NCBI GenBank assembly: GCA_021107195.1
Contig: JAIOTF010000322.1
Span: 1 to 14,993 of the forward strand
Source of the DNA: Anaerolineaceae bacterium
GTDB lineage: Bacteria > Chloroflexota > Anaerolineae > Anaerolineales > Anaerolineaceae
Length of the DNA: 14,993 nucleotides
Direction: 5' to 3'
Made by a program: the position numbers and the translations under genes. Positions 1 to 7,615 of this stretch are shown here, in pieces; position 1 is the stretch's first letter; each line of letters starts with the position of its first letter. The notes beneath the pieces were generated by a model. That model made no database searches, was not told the DNA's origin, and saw only the letters and a list, made by a program, of their open reading frames with translations.

Positions 1-879
1 AGGTACTTCGATGGCATCGTAGTTGTCATAGTGATCATACGATGTTTTGCCTCTAATCTGTTTATGTTTGCTGAATCTTAAATTATCTTCCATTGTCATT
101 AATGGTAAGGGTTGGTGACGCCGACCGTGGTCAAGATTAGTAAACCAACATACTCCAGGTACGCGATTTACTTTATCCCCATTTTGCTCTCGCTCAAATT
201 TATACGAGTCCGCATAGACAAAATCGGAGAGTACTTTGAAGTACATGCCTTTATTGAAATTCGTTGCTCCTAACCAAACTTTGTCCTCTTTTAAGAATGG
301 GAACAAATCTTTGTAGGTAATGGCGTTCATGTTGCCTATTATTAAAAACTGCTTGTCTATTTCCACAATCCACGCCAAAAATTCACGAAACAACGAAAAA
401 GGCGGGTTAGTAATGATGATGTCAGATTCATCTCGTAGTTCTTTAACCTCATTACTTCTAAAGTCACCATCACCTTCCAGGTACTGCCACTCCAGGTCAT
501 CCACATTGACTTGGAGGTCACCAGTCTTGTCGCGGGTCAAGGTGAAAATCTTTCCGTTCTTAACAGTTTTGTTTTTGTCATATTGTGGGTCACTTGTTTC
601 AAAGAGCGTTGGTTGGTAACCGTCTTTATAGATTTTACTATCCACGGCGTAGCTGGTACTGATGAGTTTTTTCAGCCCAAACCTCTCAAAATTTTGGGCA
701 AAAAACTTGGTAAAGTTGCTCCATTCCGGGTCATCACAGGGTAACAAAACAGTCTTACCCCGAAATACATCCGGGTTGTATTCTAAATATGCTGAAATTT
801 CTTTTTCAATATCACGGTATTGTGTATAGAACTCGTCGTTTTTCGCCCTTTTTGCATCTGTGAGGTTGCTGTTTGCCAT
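1..879 (-). CDS. EcoRI-type adenine-specific DNA methyltransferase, C-terminus cut by window edge
   Basis: An open frame of 293 codons runs from an ATG at 879 to the first base of the window without a stop, so the C-terminus lies outside. I recognise the EcoRI-methylase family (N6-adenine methylation of DNA with SAM) from three blocks: an N-terminal AKNDEFYTQY segment at residues 12-21, a SAM-binding-region block VLLPCDDPEWSNF at 44-56, and the catalytic NPPF motif at 158-161 preceded by hydrophobic IIIT. The EcoRI enzyme itself is 326 residues (family knowledge), so probably only a few tens of residues are missing. No convincing Shine-Dalgarno precedes the ATG. Codon choice is AT-rich, unlike the GC-rich genes to its right, which suggests horizontal acquisition. 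A partner restriction gene is not visible; it could lie beyond position 1, or the enzyme could be an orphan. Confident about the family, not about the recognition site. Confidence 0.87.
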   Translation of the reverse strand, partial: MANSNLTDAKRAKNDEFYTQYRDIEKEISAYLEYNPDVFRGKTVLLPCDDPEWSNFTKFFAQNFERFGLKKLISTSYAVDSKIYKDGYQPTLFETSDPQYDKNKTVKNGKIFTLTRDKTGDLQVNVDDLEWQYLEGDGDFRSNEVKELRDESDIIITNPPFSLFREFLAWIVEIDKQFLIIGNMNAITYKDLFPFLKEDKVWLGATNFNKGMYFKVLSDFVYADSYKFEREQNGDKVNRVPGVCWFTNLDHGRRHQPLPLMTMEDNLRFSKHKQIRGKTSYDHYDNYDAIEVP

Positions 880-1180
880 AAATTATCCAATCAGATGATT
901 ATTTTGTTCAGTGTCCTTATGATAAAATCACTAAAACTAAAATTACTTACTCCTTTATTATAACCTCATGCAAATAAACAAATTACTTGGAAAACTGACA
1001 CCCGCACACCCTGATTTTATTCCCATTCTCAAAACCGACGCTTTGATTACAAAACGATATGCTCCAACAAAGCATTGGACGCTGTCCAATAAAAACGTTG
1101 GATCATATCCGCCGCTACGATTTGTGAGCGTATTTGTTAATTGATTTATATGAACCTCAATAACCCAGGGTATCCGGCCT
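880..1180. other. AT-rich intergenic gap with a doubtful 58-codon ORF
   Basis: This 300-bp stretch separates the methyltransferase start from the uvrB stop. It holds a plus-strand ORF at 968-1144 (ATG to TGA, 58 codons, beginning MQINKLLGKLTPAHPDF). I cannot assign it: it has no ribosome binding site, its second half looks non-biological, and it contains the two-tier hairpin at 1063-1102. It may be the remnant of a degraded gene. Immediately upstream of the methyltransferase, the 880-960 part is very AT-rich and could carry its promoter, but I see no clean -35/-10 pair. Confidence 0.4.
1063..1102. repeat. Two-tier inverted repeat downstream of uvrB
   Basis: Inner perfect 7-bp arms attggac (1074-1080) and gtccaat (1084-1090) with a 3-nt loop are enclosed by outer perfect 6-bp arms tccaac (1063-1068) and gttgga (1097-1102). 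The internal loops are 5 and 6 nt of mostly A. It lies about 80 nt after the uvrB stop, so it could help end the uvrB transcript, but there is no proper U-tract after it on the minus strand. Role unknown. Confidence 0.4.
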
Positions 1181-3247
1181 CTATCCGCCGTTAAACTTGA
1201 TCTCGCCGGCGAGCAATTTGGCTTTCTGCCAGGGTGGCAGTTTGGACTGTTCGGCCAGGATGCCGCGTAATTCATAAATCTGGTCGCGGATGACGGCTGC
1301 ACGCTCATATTCCAGATCACGGGCAGACTGCTTCATCTGATCTTCCAATTCATCAATCAAGCGCTGCAATTCCTTGCCGGGCATGCTTTCCACAAGTCCC
1401 TTGCCCCCGCCGGTATCGTACTCCGCCTGGGACTCGGCCATTACATGTTCTTCACTCAAACGTTCAGTAAGATCATAGATGGCCTTAACGATACTGGCTG
1501 GCTCAATGCCATGCTCGCGGTTGTAAGCAACCTGTATCTCGCGGCGGCGGCTCGTCTCATCAATCGCCCGTTTCATTGAATCGGTGATACGGTCGGCATA
1601 CATGATCACTTTGCCGTTGACGTTGCGCGCGGCGCGCCCGATGGTCTGGATCAACGCCCGGTCAGAACGCAGGAAGCCTTCTTTATCCGCATCAAGGATT
1701 GCGACCAATGAAACCTCGGGTAAGTCCAGCCCCTCACGCAGAAGGTTGATGCCCACCAGGACATCAAACACGCCCATACGCAGGTCGCGCAAGATGGCAA
1801 TGCGATCAAGGGTATCCACTTCGGAATGCAAATAATTAACCTTGAAGCCCATCTCCAGCAGATAATCGGAAAGGTCTTCAGACATTCGCTTGGTGAGAGT
1901 CGTGACCAGCGTTCGCTCGCCGCGTTCCACACGCTTGTACAACTCAGCCACCAAATCATCCACCTGCCCCTCAATCGGCCGCACCTCAACTTCCGGATCA
2001 ACCAGCCCGGTGGGGCGGATGACCTGATCGATGATGCGATCGGTTTTTTCCATTTCATAGGGACCAGGCGTGGCCGAAGTGTAGATGGTATAGCCCATGG
2101 CCTGCTCGAATTCCTCAAAAGTGAGCGGGCGGTTGTCCAGGGCAGAAGGCAGCCGGAAACCAAAGTCGACCAGGTTTTGCTTGCGCGAGCGGTCGCCGCG
2201 GTGCATCCCGCGGATCTGGGGAATGGTCATATGAGATTCGTCGAGGATCAACAAATAGTCACTGGGCAGATAATCCATCAGCGTCCAGGGAGCGCTGCCG
2301 GGCGGGCGTTGATCCAGGTGGCGAGAGTAGTTCTCGATCCCGGAGCAATGGCCAATCTCGCGCATCATTTCGAGATCGTAGCGCGCACGCTGCTCAAGGC
2401 GCTGCGCTTCCAATAGTTTCTCATGGCTGCGGAAGTAGGCAAGCTGCGCGTCCAACTCAGACTCGATATCCAGCAGCGCCTTTTTCATGCGCTCTTCTTC
2501 GGTAATGTAATGCCTGGCAGGGTAAATCTGCACCTGATCGGGACGTGCGAGCACCTCTCCGGTGAGCGGGTCAAACAACGTCTGGCTCTCAATCTCATCT
2601 CCGAAGAAGGAAAGCCGGTAGGCGTGTTTGTCTTCATAAGCAGGGAATATCTCAAGCACATCCCCGCGCACGCGAAACGTGCCGGGTTTGAGATCCATGT
2701 CATTGCGCTGGTAGTGACTCTCAACCAACTTGCGCAGAAGAGCATTGCGCCGGTAAAGGCTGCCGGTTTCCAGATTGATGACAACGCTGCCATAGGCTGC
2801 CGGGTCACCGAGGCCATAAATGCAGGAGACAGAAGCAACAACGATCACGTCATGCCGGGACATGAGGGCAGCGGTGGCGGCCAGTCGCAAGCGTTCGATC
2901 TCTTCATTGATATCGGTTTCTTTTTCAATAAAAAGGTCGCGGCGGGGGACATAAGCTTCCGGTTGGTAGTAATCATAGTAGGAGACAAAGTACTCAACCG
3001 CATTCTCGGGGAAAAACTCCTTGAACTCGGCGTAAAGTTGGGCGGCAAGAGTCTTGTTATGGGCCATGATCAGGGCCGGCATTTGCAGTTGCTGGATCAC
3101 ATTTGCAATGGTGAAAGTTTTACCCGTGCCCGTTGCGCCCAGGAGAACCTGGTGGCTATATTCGTTTTGAATCCCTTCGACAAGGGATTGGATCGCTTCG
3201 GGTTGGTCGCCAGTCGGTTGGAAAGGAGCCTGTAATTTGAAATCCAT
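1181..3247 (-). CDS. uvrB: UvrABC system protein B (excinuclease ABC subunit B)
   Basis: UvrB is the damage-verification helicase of nucleotide excision repair. It is loaded by UvrA and hands the lesion to UvrC for dual incision. The 688-residue product is full length. Walker A GATGTGKT is at residues 37-44. The lesion-probing beta-hairpin segment, beginning YYDYYQPEAYVP, is at 90-101. The DESH box is at 336-339, the SATP motif III at 391-394, and helicase motif VI QTIGRAARN at 534-542. The C-terminal UVR coiled coil that contacts UvrC is at about 625-660. The ATG at 3247 is supported by an AGGA(TGG) Shine-Dalgarno at 3252-3258 with good spacing and by the usual N-terminal phrase FQPTGDQPEAI. 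A sigma70-like promoter lies just upstream (3313-3342). I see no clear LexA box, so damage induction is not shown. The gene is intact. Confidence 0.99.
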   Translation of the reverse strand: MDFKLQAPFQPTGDQPEAIQSLVEGIQNEYSHQVLLGATGTGKTFTIANVIQQLQMPALIMAHNKTLAAQLYAEFKEFFPENAVEYFVSYYDYYQPEAYVPRRDLFIEKETDINEEIERLRLAATAALMSRHDVIVVASVSCIYGLGDPAAYGSVVINLETGSLYRRNALLRKLVESHYQRNDMDLKPGTFRVRGDVLEIFPAYEDKHAYRLSFFGDEIESQTLFDPLTGEVLARPDQVQIYPARHYITEEERMKKALLDIESELDAQLAYFRSHEKLLEAQRLEQRARYDLEMMREIGHCSGIENYSRHLDQRPPGSAPWTLMDYLPSDYLLILDESHMTIPQIRGMHRGDRSRKQNLVDFGFRLPSALDNRPLTFEEFEQAMGYTIYTSATPGPYEMEKTDRIIDQVIRPTGLVDPEVEVRPIEGQVDDLVAELYKRVERGERTLVTTLTKRMSEDLSDYLLEMGFKVNYLHSEVDTLDRIAILRDLRMGVFDVLVGINLLREGLDLPEVSLVAILDADKEGFLRSDRALIQTIGRAARNVNGKVIMYADRITDSMKRAIDETSRRREIQVAYNREHGIEPASIVKAIYDLTERLSEEHVMAESQAEYDTGGGKGLVESMPGKELQRLIDELEDQMKQSARDLEYERAAVIRDQIYELRGILAEQSKLPPWQKAKLLAGEIKFNGG

Positions 3248-3312
3248 TTTTCCATCCTGAATATGATTGAAAGGTTATTTTTTATGTTCGCAGAAAAGGT
3301 CGCTGGCCTTTA

Positions 3313-3342
3313 ATTTTATCAGATTTCTGAAAAATAGGTCAA
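3313..3342 (-). promoter_or_regulatory. Likely sigma70-type promoter of uvrB
   Basis: Read on the minus strand, TTGACC (3337-3342) is followed after 18 nt by TAAAAT (3313-3318). These match the consensus -35 and -10 boxes at 5/6 each. The predicted start near 3305 leaves a 5' UTR of roughly 58 nt containing the uvrB Shine-Dalgarno. The surrounding AT-richness is sharply local. No experimental support. Confidence 0.55.
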
Positions 3343-3376
3343 ATTTTCTATTATATTTAGCAGGGCAATTTAATAG

Positions 3377-3417
3377 ACCAACCTCCAGCAGGGTCTTCAC
3401 CCATACAGGAGGTTGGT
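3377..3417. repeat. Compound hairpin between the membrane gene and uvrB
   Basis: Perfect 10-bp arms accaacctcc (3377-3386) and ggaggttggt (3408-3417) enclose a 21-nt loop. That loop itself holds a 4-bp stem gggt (3391-3394) / accc (3399-3402) closing a tetraloop. It lies 26 nt past the stop of the upstream minus-strand membrane gene, so it may be its terminator or an RNA-stability element. It lacks a U-tract on the minus strand. It could also be a dispersed palindromic repeat. Confidence 0.55.
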
Positions 3418-3442
3418 TGAATGATAGCTCAGGAGAAGTAGT

Positions 3443-4057
3443 TCAATCTATGTCGTCATTTTTATTCTGAATGTACATGCCTGCCATCCCGAGGAATAAC
3501 CAGGCGAAAGTAACCAGGACGGTATTGGTGGCAACGATGAGGTTCGTTTCGGCATAAAACAAGTCAGACATGTTGAAAACGGCAATGCCCGCACCAAAGA
3601 ACGCAGTGGACAACATCGTCATCATATCCTGGGATGTAACCGACAATGCGGCAAAAAGGACAGCCGCAATGACCATTGTATAGAGCTGCACTGTGTTTTC
3701 AGGTTGAAATGTGAAGAAATCGGTGGTCAAGGCATACGGATTACCGCCCAGATTGATCAGGTAACCTGCCATCAGGCCAATGAAACTGCCCAGGGCAAAG
3801 CCAGAGATGACCAGCAAGATGGTATAAAGCGCTTTCGCCAAAAAACCACCGACCAGGCCAATCACAATGAAAGAAGCCAACGGCATGACAAAATCAGGTA
3901 AATTTGCCGGTGGAGTAATGAACATCAACCCAATCTGATATCCCAACATACCGGCAACCAGGAAACCGCCCAGGAAGGGCATCGTGTAAAAGAGTGTTCG
4001 CCCTGACACACAAATGACCAACCCGACAAGAACCAAAGCAGCTGTGAAATAGATCAT
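3443..4057 (-). CDS. Multi-pass membrane protein, DUF4203/TMEM198-like
   Basis: The 204-residue product is almost entirely hydrophobic with about seven predicted membrane segments (roughly residues 2-18, 22-44, 56-74, 76-101, 123-143, 148-163 and 175-196). It ends in a short charged tail, NKNDDID. The glycine-rich, small-residue pattern of the first two thirds resembles the TM7S3/TMEM198-like (DUF4203) family, whose bacterial members have no established function; this match is from memory and moderate. I chose the ATG at 4057 because a strong GGGAGGA Shine-Dalgarno (4061-4067) sits just before it; a longer reading would need a TTG inside that site. The gene lies between uvrB and mfd with about 150 bp to mfd and its own ribosome binding site, so a role in repair is not implied by the sequence. 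Confidence 0.8.
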   Translation of the reverse strand: MIYFTAALVLVGLVICVSGRTLFYTMPFLGGFLVAGMLGYQIGLMFITPPANLPDFVMPLASFIVIGLVGGFLAKALYTILLVISGFALGSFIGLMAGYLINLGGNPYALTTDFFTFQPENTVQLYTMVIAAVLFAALSVTSQDMMTMLSTAFFGAGIAVFNMSDLFYAETNLIVATNTVLVTFAWLFLGMAGMYIQNKNDDID

Positions 4058-4204
4058 TGTTCCTCCCAAATTGGGCAGAGGGAATTTTCTATACGCCCTG
4101 CCCGGTACTTTATTTTACTCAAGGTTATGCCAGGATACAACCTGCAAGGGATGAGAATATCGAGAAAAGGAAAGTGGTGTATTGCTGTACGCACACACCC
4201 ACTA

Positions 4205-6625
4205 TTATTTTCCCATCGCGGTGCAGATTTCACTCAGCACTTCAAGGAGCAGTTGCTGCCAATCATCATATTCCTTAATCAAAATGCGGTAACCATTCCT
4301 GCCAGTGCGCGTGCGCCAACCGATCTCGGGCAGGTGACGGGATTTGATACCTTTTGGCAAAGGCGGGAAGCGCAAGACGATCTGGTCTCCCTCCATGCTG
4401 ATCGAAGCCAGGCCTATCCGCTCGCCGCGCAGTTTGACCTGCATCTGGTAGAGCAATTCGCGGGTCTGGGCAGGCAGGGGACCAAAGCGGTCCTGAAATT
4501 CTTCGCCCAGGGCATGCACTTCATCTTCAGTTTGCATGTCCGCCAGACGCCGGTAAAGCTGGAGGCGGAGGTGCTGCTCTGGCACATAGAAAAGCGGGAT
4601 TCCGACCGAAGTGGGCAATTCGACACTGACCGGCATACGCAGGTCTTTGCGCAGCATGTCGTCTTCCTGGTCTGTTTCCAGCCCCTGCGCCCGGCGCAGA
4701 TCGCGCACAGCCTGCCCCAGAAGGCGGGTATAGAGATGAAACCCCACCGAAGCAATGTAACCATGCTGACGCGTGCCGAGAAATTCGCCCGCTCCCCGCA
4801 TTTCGAGATCACGCATAGCAATCGAATAGCCAGCTCCCAACTGCGTATTTTCAGCGATCACTTCCAGGCGTTCGAGTCCCTGCAAGGTGGCTGACTTACT
4901 TTTATGGCGGAAGAAGCAGGCATACGCACGCTGCGCACCGCGTCCCACCCGGCCGCGCAGTTGGTAGAGTTGGGCAAGCCCAAAGGTGTCGGCCCGATCC
5001 ACGATCAAAGTATTGGCATTGGGGATATCCAATCCTGATTCGATGATTGACGTACATAAGAGGACATCGATATCGCCTTTGGTAAAGACTTTCATAACCT
5101 GTGAAAGGTCTTTCTCCGGCAACTGGCCGTGCCCAATACCAATACGCGCTTCAGGTACAAGGCGATTGAGATGCCGGCACATGGCTTCAATCGTTTGCAC
5201 CCGATTATGGACAAAGAAGATCTGCCCGCCGCGCTCCAGCTCGCGCAGGATGGCCTGACGGATGAGCCGCTTCGAATAGGGCCCGATATGAGTAATGACA
5301 GGAAGCCGTTCCTCCGGCGGGGTTGCGATCATGGAAATATCACGCACGCCGGTCAAGGCCATGTACAAAGTGCGCGGGATGGGGGTAGCAGTCATGGTCA
5401 GGACATCAACTTCTTCACGCAAATGCTTGAGGTGCTCTTTATGAGTGACGCCAAAACGCTGCTCCTCATCAATAACCACCAGACCCAAGTCCTTGAAGGC
5501 AACGTCATTCTGGATCAAACGGTGCGTGCCAATGACGATATCCACTGCCCCATTGCGCATCCGTTTCAGGATCTCATCCTGCTGCCTGGGGGTGCGGAAG
5601 CGGGAAAGCATCTCGACTTCAACCGGGTAGGCAACCAACCTCTGACGGAAGGTCTCGTAATGCTGCTGAGCGAGGACAGTGGTGGGCACGAGAAAAGCAA
5701 CTTGTTTGCCGTCCATGACAGCCTTGAAAGCTGCCCGCAAGGCGACCTCCGTTTTGCCATAGCCCACGTCACCGCAAAGGAGACGATCCATCGGGCGCGG
5801 GTTCTCCATATCATGCTTGATGCTGGCGATGGAGCGCAACTGGTCATCCGTCTCAATATAAGGGAAGCTGGCTTCCATCTCCTGCTGCCATGGGGTATCG
5901 CCGGCAAAGGCGTATCCTGAAGCAACCTGGCGTTTGGCATAGAGGTCGAGCAAATCGCGGGCAATCTCCAACACCGCTTCACGGGTGCGAGAGGTGGCAG
6001 TCGACCATTCGCCAGTCCCCAAACGGGTCAGGCGGGGCTTGCCCCCATCAGAACCGACATAACGACTGAGGCGGTCGGCCTGATGCACCGGGACAAACAA
6101 CTGGTCCCCCTGGTCATAATCTATACGCAAGTACTCGCGTTCGACGCCGTCCATGGTGCGGGTGACCAAGCCAGCGAAACAGCCAATGCCATGATCGACA
6201 TGAACGACCCAATCGCCGGGTTTGAGGTCGGCGTAGCTGGCTTCAGGAGCCTCAGCCACTTCCATCCTTTTCTGGCGCGGCCTGGGACGATCCCATCCAA
6301 ATATCTCGCTGTCAGTGAATAGATGGGTGGTGACGGTCTCGGGCGAGGAAAGCGTCCATCCCTCCGTCAACACGCCTTCGACAAAACCGGGCGTGCTTTT
6401 CAGTTCCAGGAAACTTTCCCGATCTTTCCACAATGCCTGCAAGCGCGGTGATTGGCGGGAAACGATGATCACCTGTTCGCCGGCGCGGCAACAATCACCG
6501 ACAGCATCCATCAAGGGCTTAAGGCGTCCTCCAAAGCGACTGCCCGAAGTAAAAATCCGGGAAATGGGGGACACACTTTCCCCGGCGGTAGACCGACCCA
6601 ACTCAAGCCAACCTGTAGAGCTCAA
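4205..6625 (-). CDS. mfd: Transcription-repair coupling factor Mfd, C-terminal fragment
   Basis: Mfd removes RNA polymerase stalled at lesions and recruits UvrA. This 806-residue part carries everything after the UvrB-like domains: the RNA-polymerase-interacting domain (about residues 132-195, with GDWVVHVDHGIGCF), then the RecG-like translocase. Walker A GDVGYGKT is at 285-292, DEEQ box at 386-389, TATPIPRT at 412-419, followed by LRGRVGR and the TRG-type segment GAGEFLGTRQHG. The C-terminal D7 domain follows. Frame and content continue the upstream fragment exactly; the 33 codons from 6724 to 6626 are also open and Mfd-like. The given start is a TTG that has AGGA a few bases upstream, but it is an arbitrary restart position within a split gene. 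If produced alone it would lack the UvrA-binding region, and the D7 clamp would have no D2 partner. Confidence 0.93.
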   Translation of the reverse strand: MSSTGWLELGRSTAGESVSPISRIFTSGSRFGGRLKPLMDAVGDCCRAGEQVIIVSRQSPRLQALWKDRESFLELKSTPGFVEGVLTEGWTLSSPETVTTHLFTDSEIFGWDRPRPRQKRMEVAEAPEASYADLKPGDWVVHVDHGIGCFAGLVTRTMDGVEREYLRIDYDQGDQLFVPVHQADRLSRYVGSDGGKPRLTRLGTGEWSTATSRTREAVLEIARDLLDLYAKRQVASGYAFAGDTPWQQEMEASFPYIETDDQLRSIASIKHDMENPRPMDRLLCGDVGYGKTEVALRAAFKAVMDGKQVAFLVPTTVLAQQHYETFRQRLVAYPVEVEMLSRFRTPRQQDEILKRMRNGAVDIVIGTHRLIQNDVAFKDLGLVVIDEEQRFGVTHKEHLKHLREEVDVLTMTATPIPRTLYMALTGVRDISMIATPPEERLPVITHIGPYSKRLIRQAILRELERGGQIFFVHNRVQTIEAMCRHLNRLVPEARIGIGHGQLPEKDLSQVMKVFTKGDIDVLLCTSIIESGLDIPNANTLIVDRADTFGLAQLYQLRGRVGRGAQRAYACFFRHKSKSATLQGLERLEVIAENTQLGAGYSIAMRDLEMRGAGEFLGTRQHGYIASVGFHLYTRLLGQAVRDLRRAQGLETDQEDDMLRKDLRMPVSVELPTSVGIPLFYVPEQHLRLQLYRRLADMQTEDEVHALGEEFQDRFGPLPAQTRELLYQMQVKLRGERIGLASISMEGDQIVLRFPPLPKGIKSRHLPEIGWRTRTGRNGYRILIKEYDDWQQLLLEVLSEICTAMGK

Positions 6626-6724
6626 ACGGTCCTGAAGTTCAGACCAGGACAGATAGGGAACGGGAAAATTCGCCGGCAGAGTTCCTTCGCTGATCGACTC
6701 CCTGCGGAAACGAACAGCCTGCTC

Positions 6725-6727
6725 TTA
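6725..6727 (-). other. In-frame TAA interrupting mfd
   Basis: On the minus strand the mfd frame reads ...AlaSerAspIle-TAA-GluGlnAlaVal..., and both sides share the same frame. Replacing this single codon would give one uninterrupted Mfd of about 1,130-1,140 residues, the family's normal size. A GAA, CAA or AAA codon changed at one base would create it. TAA is used as a genuine stop by neighbouring genes (pth, nnr), so codon reassignment is not the explanation. Confidence 0.9.
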
Positions 6728-7615
6728 GATATCGCTGGCGGCATTTGCCAGTGATTCAAGATCATCGATGAAGACGAGAGCATTGCGAGGTAAATAATCC
6801 AGTAAACTGGCCGGGGCAGGATGCAAACGCGGCAGGTCAAACTCATTTAATTCGCGGCCTTCTTCCAGCCAGGATATGCCTTCGGTTTTGCCCGGCAGGT
6901 ACTCCCTTGCAGGGCTGATCATGATACTTTTCAGATTCTCAATCGTACGCTGGGTGGCCGGGTTGAAATTGCGCAAGGTGTCGATCTCATCCCCGAAAAA
7001 TTCCAGGCGCACAGGGAAGGCTGAAACCGGCGGCCAGATGTCCAGAATGCCCCCCCGGCGCGAGAACTGGCCTGGCTCGACGACAATATCACAAGGTTGG
7101 TAGCCGATATCGACCCAGCGGCGCACCAACTGGTCAATGGGAATGACTTTGCCCAATTTCAACATACGAGTATTGAGGAGGAAATCCCGCCGCGGCAGGG
7201 TGCGTGCCATCACGGCCCGCACCGGAGCAACAAGCAGCGGTGTTCTCGCTGGTTTGGGAATACCGGGCAAGTGATAAGCCGCCAGTCCGGTCAGGGCTTT
7301 CATCCTTTCACGACGGACAACAGCCCCCCAACTGGCGCTTTCATAGAAAAGAGGATTCGGTTCAGGGAAATGCTGACGAAGGGCTTCCGGCGCCCAGAAA
7401 CCCAGCTCATCGAGCTGGGTAAGCGCCCTGTCAGCGCGATGGGTGAGCAAGATGACCGGCACGGCCAGGTCTTGCTGCAAGGCGGCCAGGATCGGCAAAC
7501 GGGCAGATCGGGACAATCCCAAGCCTGGGAGTGCTACCCCGTCACGCAGATCAGCCAGCAGCTCTTGATATGCATCTGACGAACGGATGGTGTTTAATAC
7601 GGTCTTATGCGCCAT
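6725..7615 (-). CDS. mfd: Transcription-repair coupling factor Mfd, N-terminal fragment
   Basis: This is the UvrB-homology region (domains 1-3) of Mfd, about 296 residues. It has the degenerate nucleotide-binding fold expected of Mfd, with no GxGKT, and the diagnostic segment FSRRGGILDIWPP followed by VRLEFFGDEIDTLR, shared with UvrB. This region binds UvrA. It ends at the in-frame TAA described separately. Two starts are possible: ATG at 7615, overlapping pth by 11 nt, and ATG at 7630. Neither has a clear Shine-Dalgarno, so translation is probably coupled to pth; I prefer 7615 because the N-terminus then resembles other Mfds. Expressed alone, this fragment could in principle bind UvrA without the motor, as isolated Mfd N-terminal domains can, but that is inference. 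Confidence 0.9.
   Translation of the reverse strand: MAHKTVLNTIRSSDAYQELLADLRDGVALPGLGLSRSARLPILAALQQDLAVPVILLTHRADRALTQLDELGFWAPEALRQHFPEPNPLFYESASWGAVVRRERMKALTGLAAYHLPGIPKPARTPLLVAPVRAVMARTLPRRDFLLNTRMLKLGKVIPIDQLVRRWVDIGYQPCDIVVEPGQFSRRGGILDIWPPVSAFPVRLEFFGDEIDTLRNFNPATQRTIENLKSIMISPAREYLPGKTEGISWLEEGRELNEFDLPRLHPAPASLLDYLPRNALVFIDDLESLANAASDI

Noticed and set aside
320..744. Two plus-strand ORFs (99 and 77 codons) opposite the methyltransferase
   Set aside because: The minus-strand frame encodes a recognisable EcoRI-type methylase across the whole interval; the plus-strand readings have no features.
958..1320. 120-codon minus-strand ORF overlapping the 3' end of uvrB
   Set aside because: It overlaps the UVR domain of uvrB in another frame and shows no coherent protein pattern.
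2423..3235. Long plus-strand ORF (270 codons) opposite uvrB
   Set aside because: It is antisense to a highly conserved uvrB coding region, has no family features, and reflects the low stop frequency opposite GC-rich codons.
3250..3345. SOS/LexA box in front of uvrB
   Set aside because: Only one GAAC half-site is visible near the promoter; no paired GTTC at the right spacing and no CTGT-type box.
4127..4894. Plus-strand ORF (255 codons) opposite the 3' part of mfd
   Set aside because: Shadow of the conserved Mfd C-terminal domain on the other strand; no recognisable motif or ribosome binding site.
5129..5920. Plus-strand ORF (263 codons) opposite the mfd translocase region
   Set aside because: Antisense shadow of the Mfd motor domain.
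6725..6727. Stop-codon reassignment or selenocysteine-like recoding as the explanation for the mfd stop
   Set aside because: The codon is TAA, which neighbouring genes use as their genuine stop, and no recoding structure is evident just downstream.
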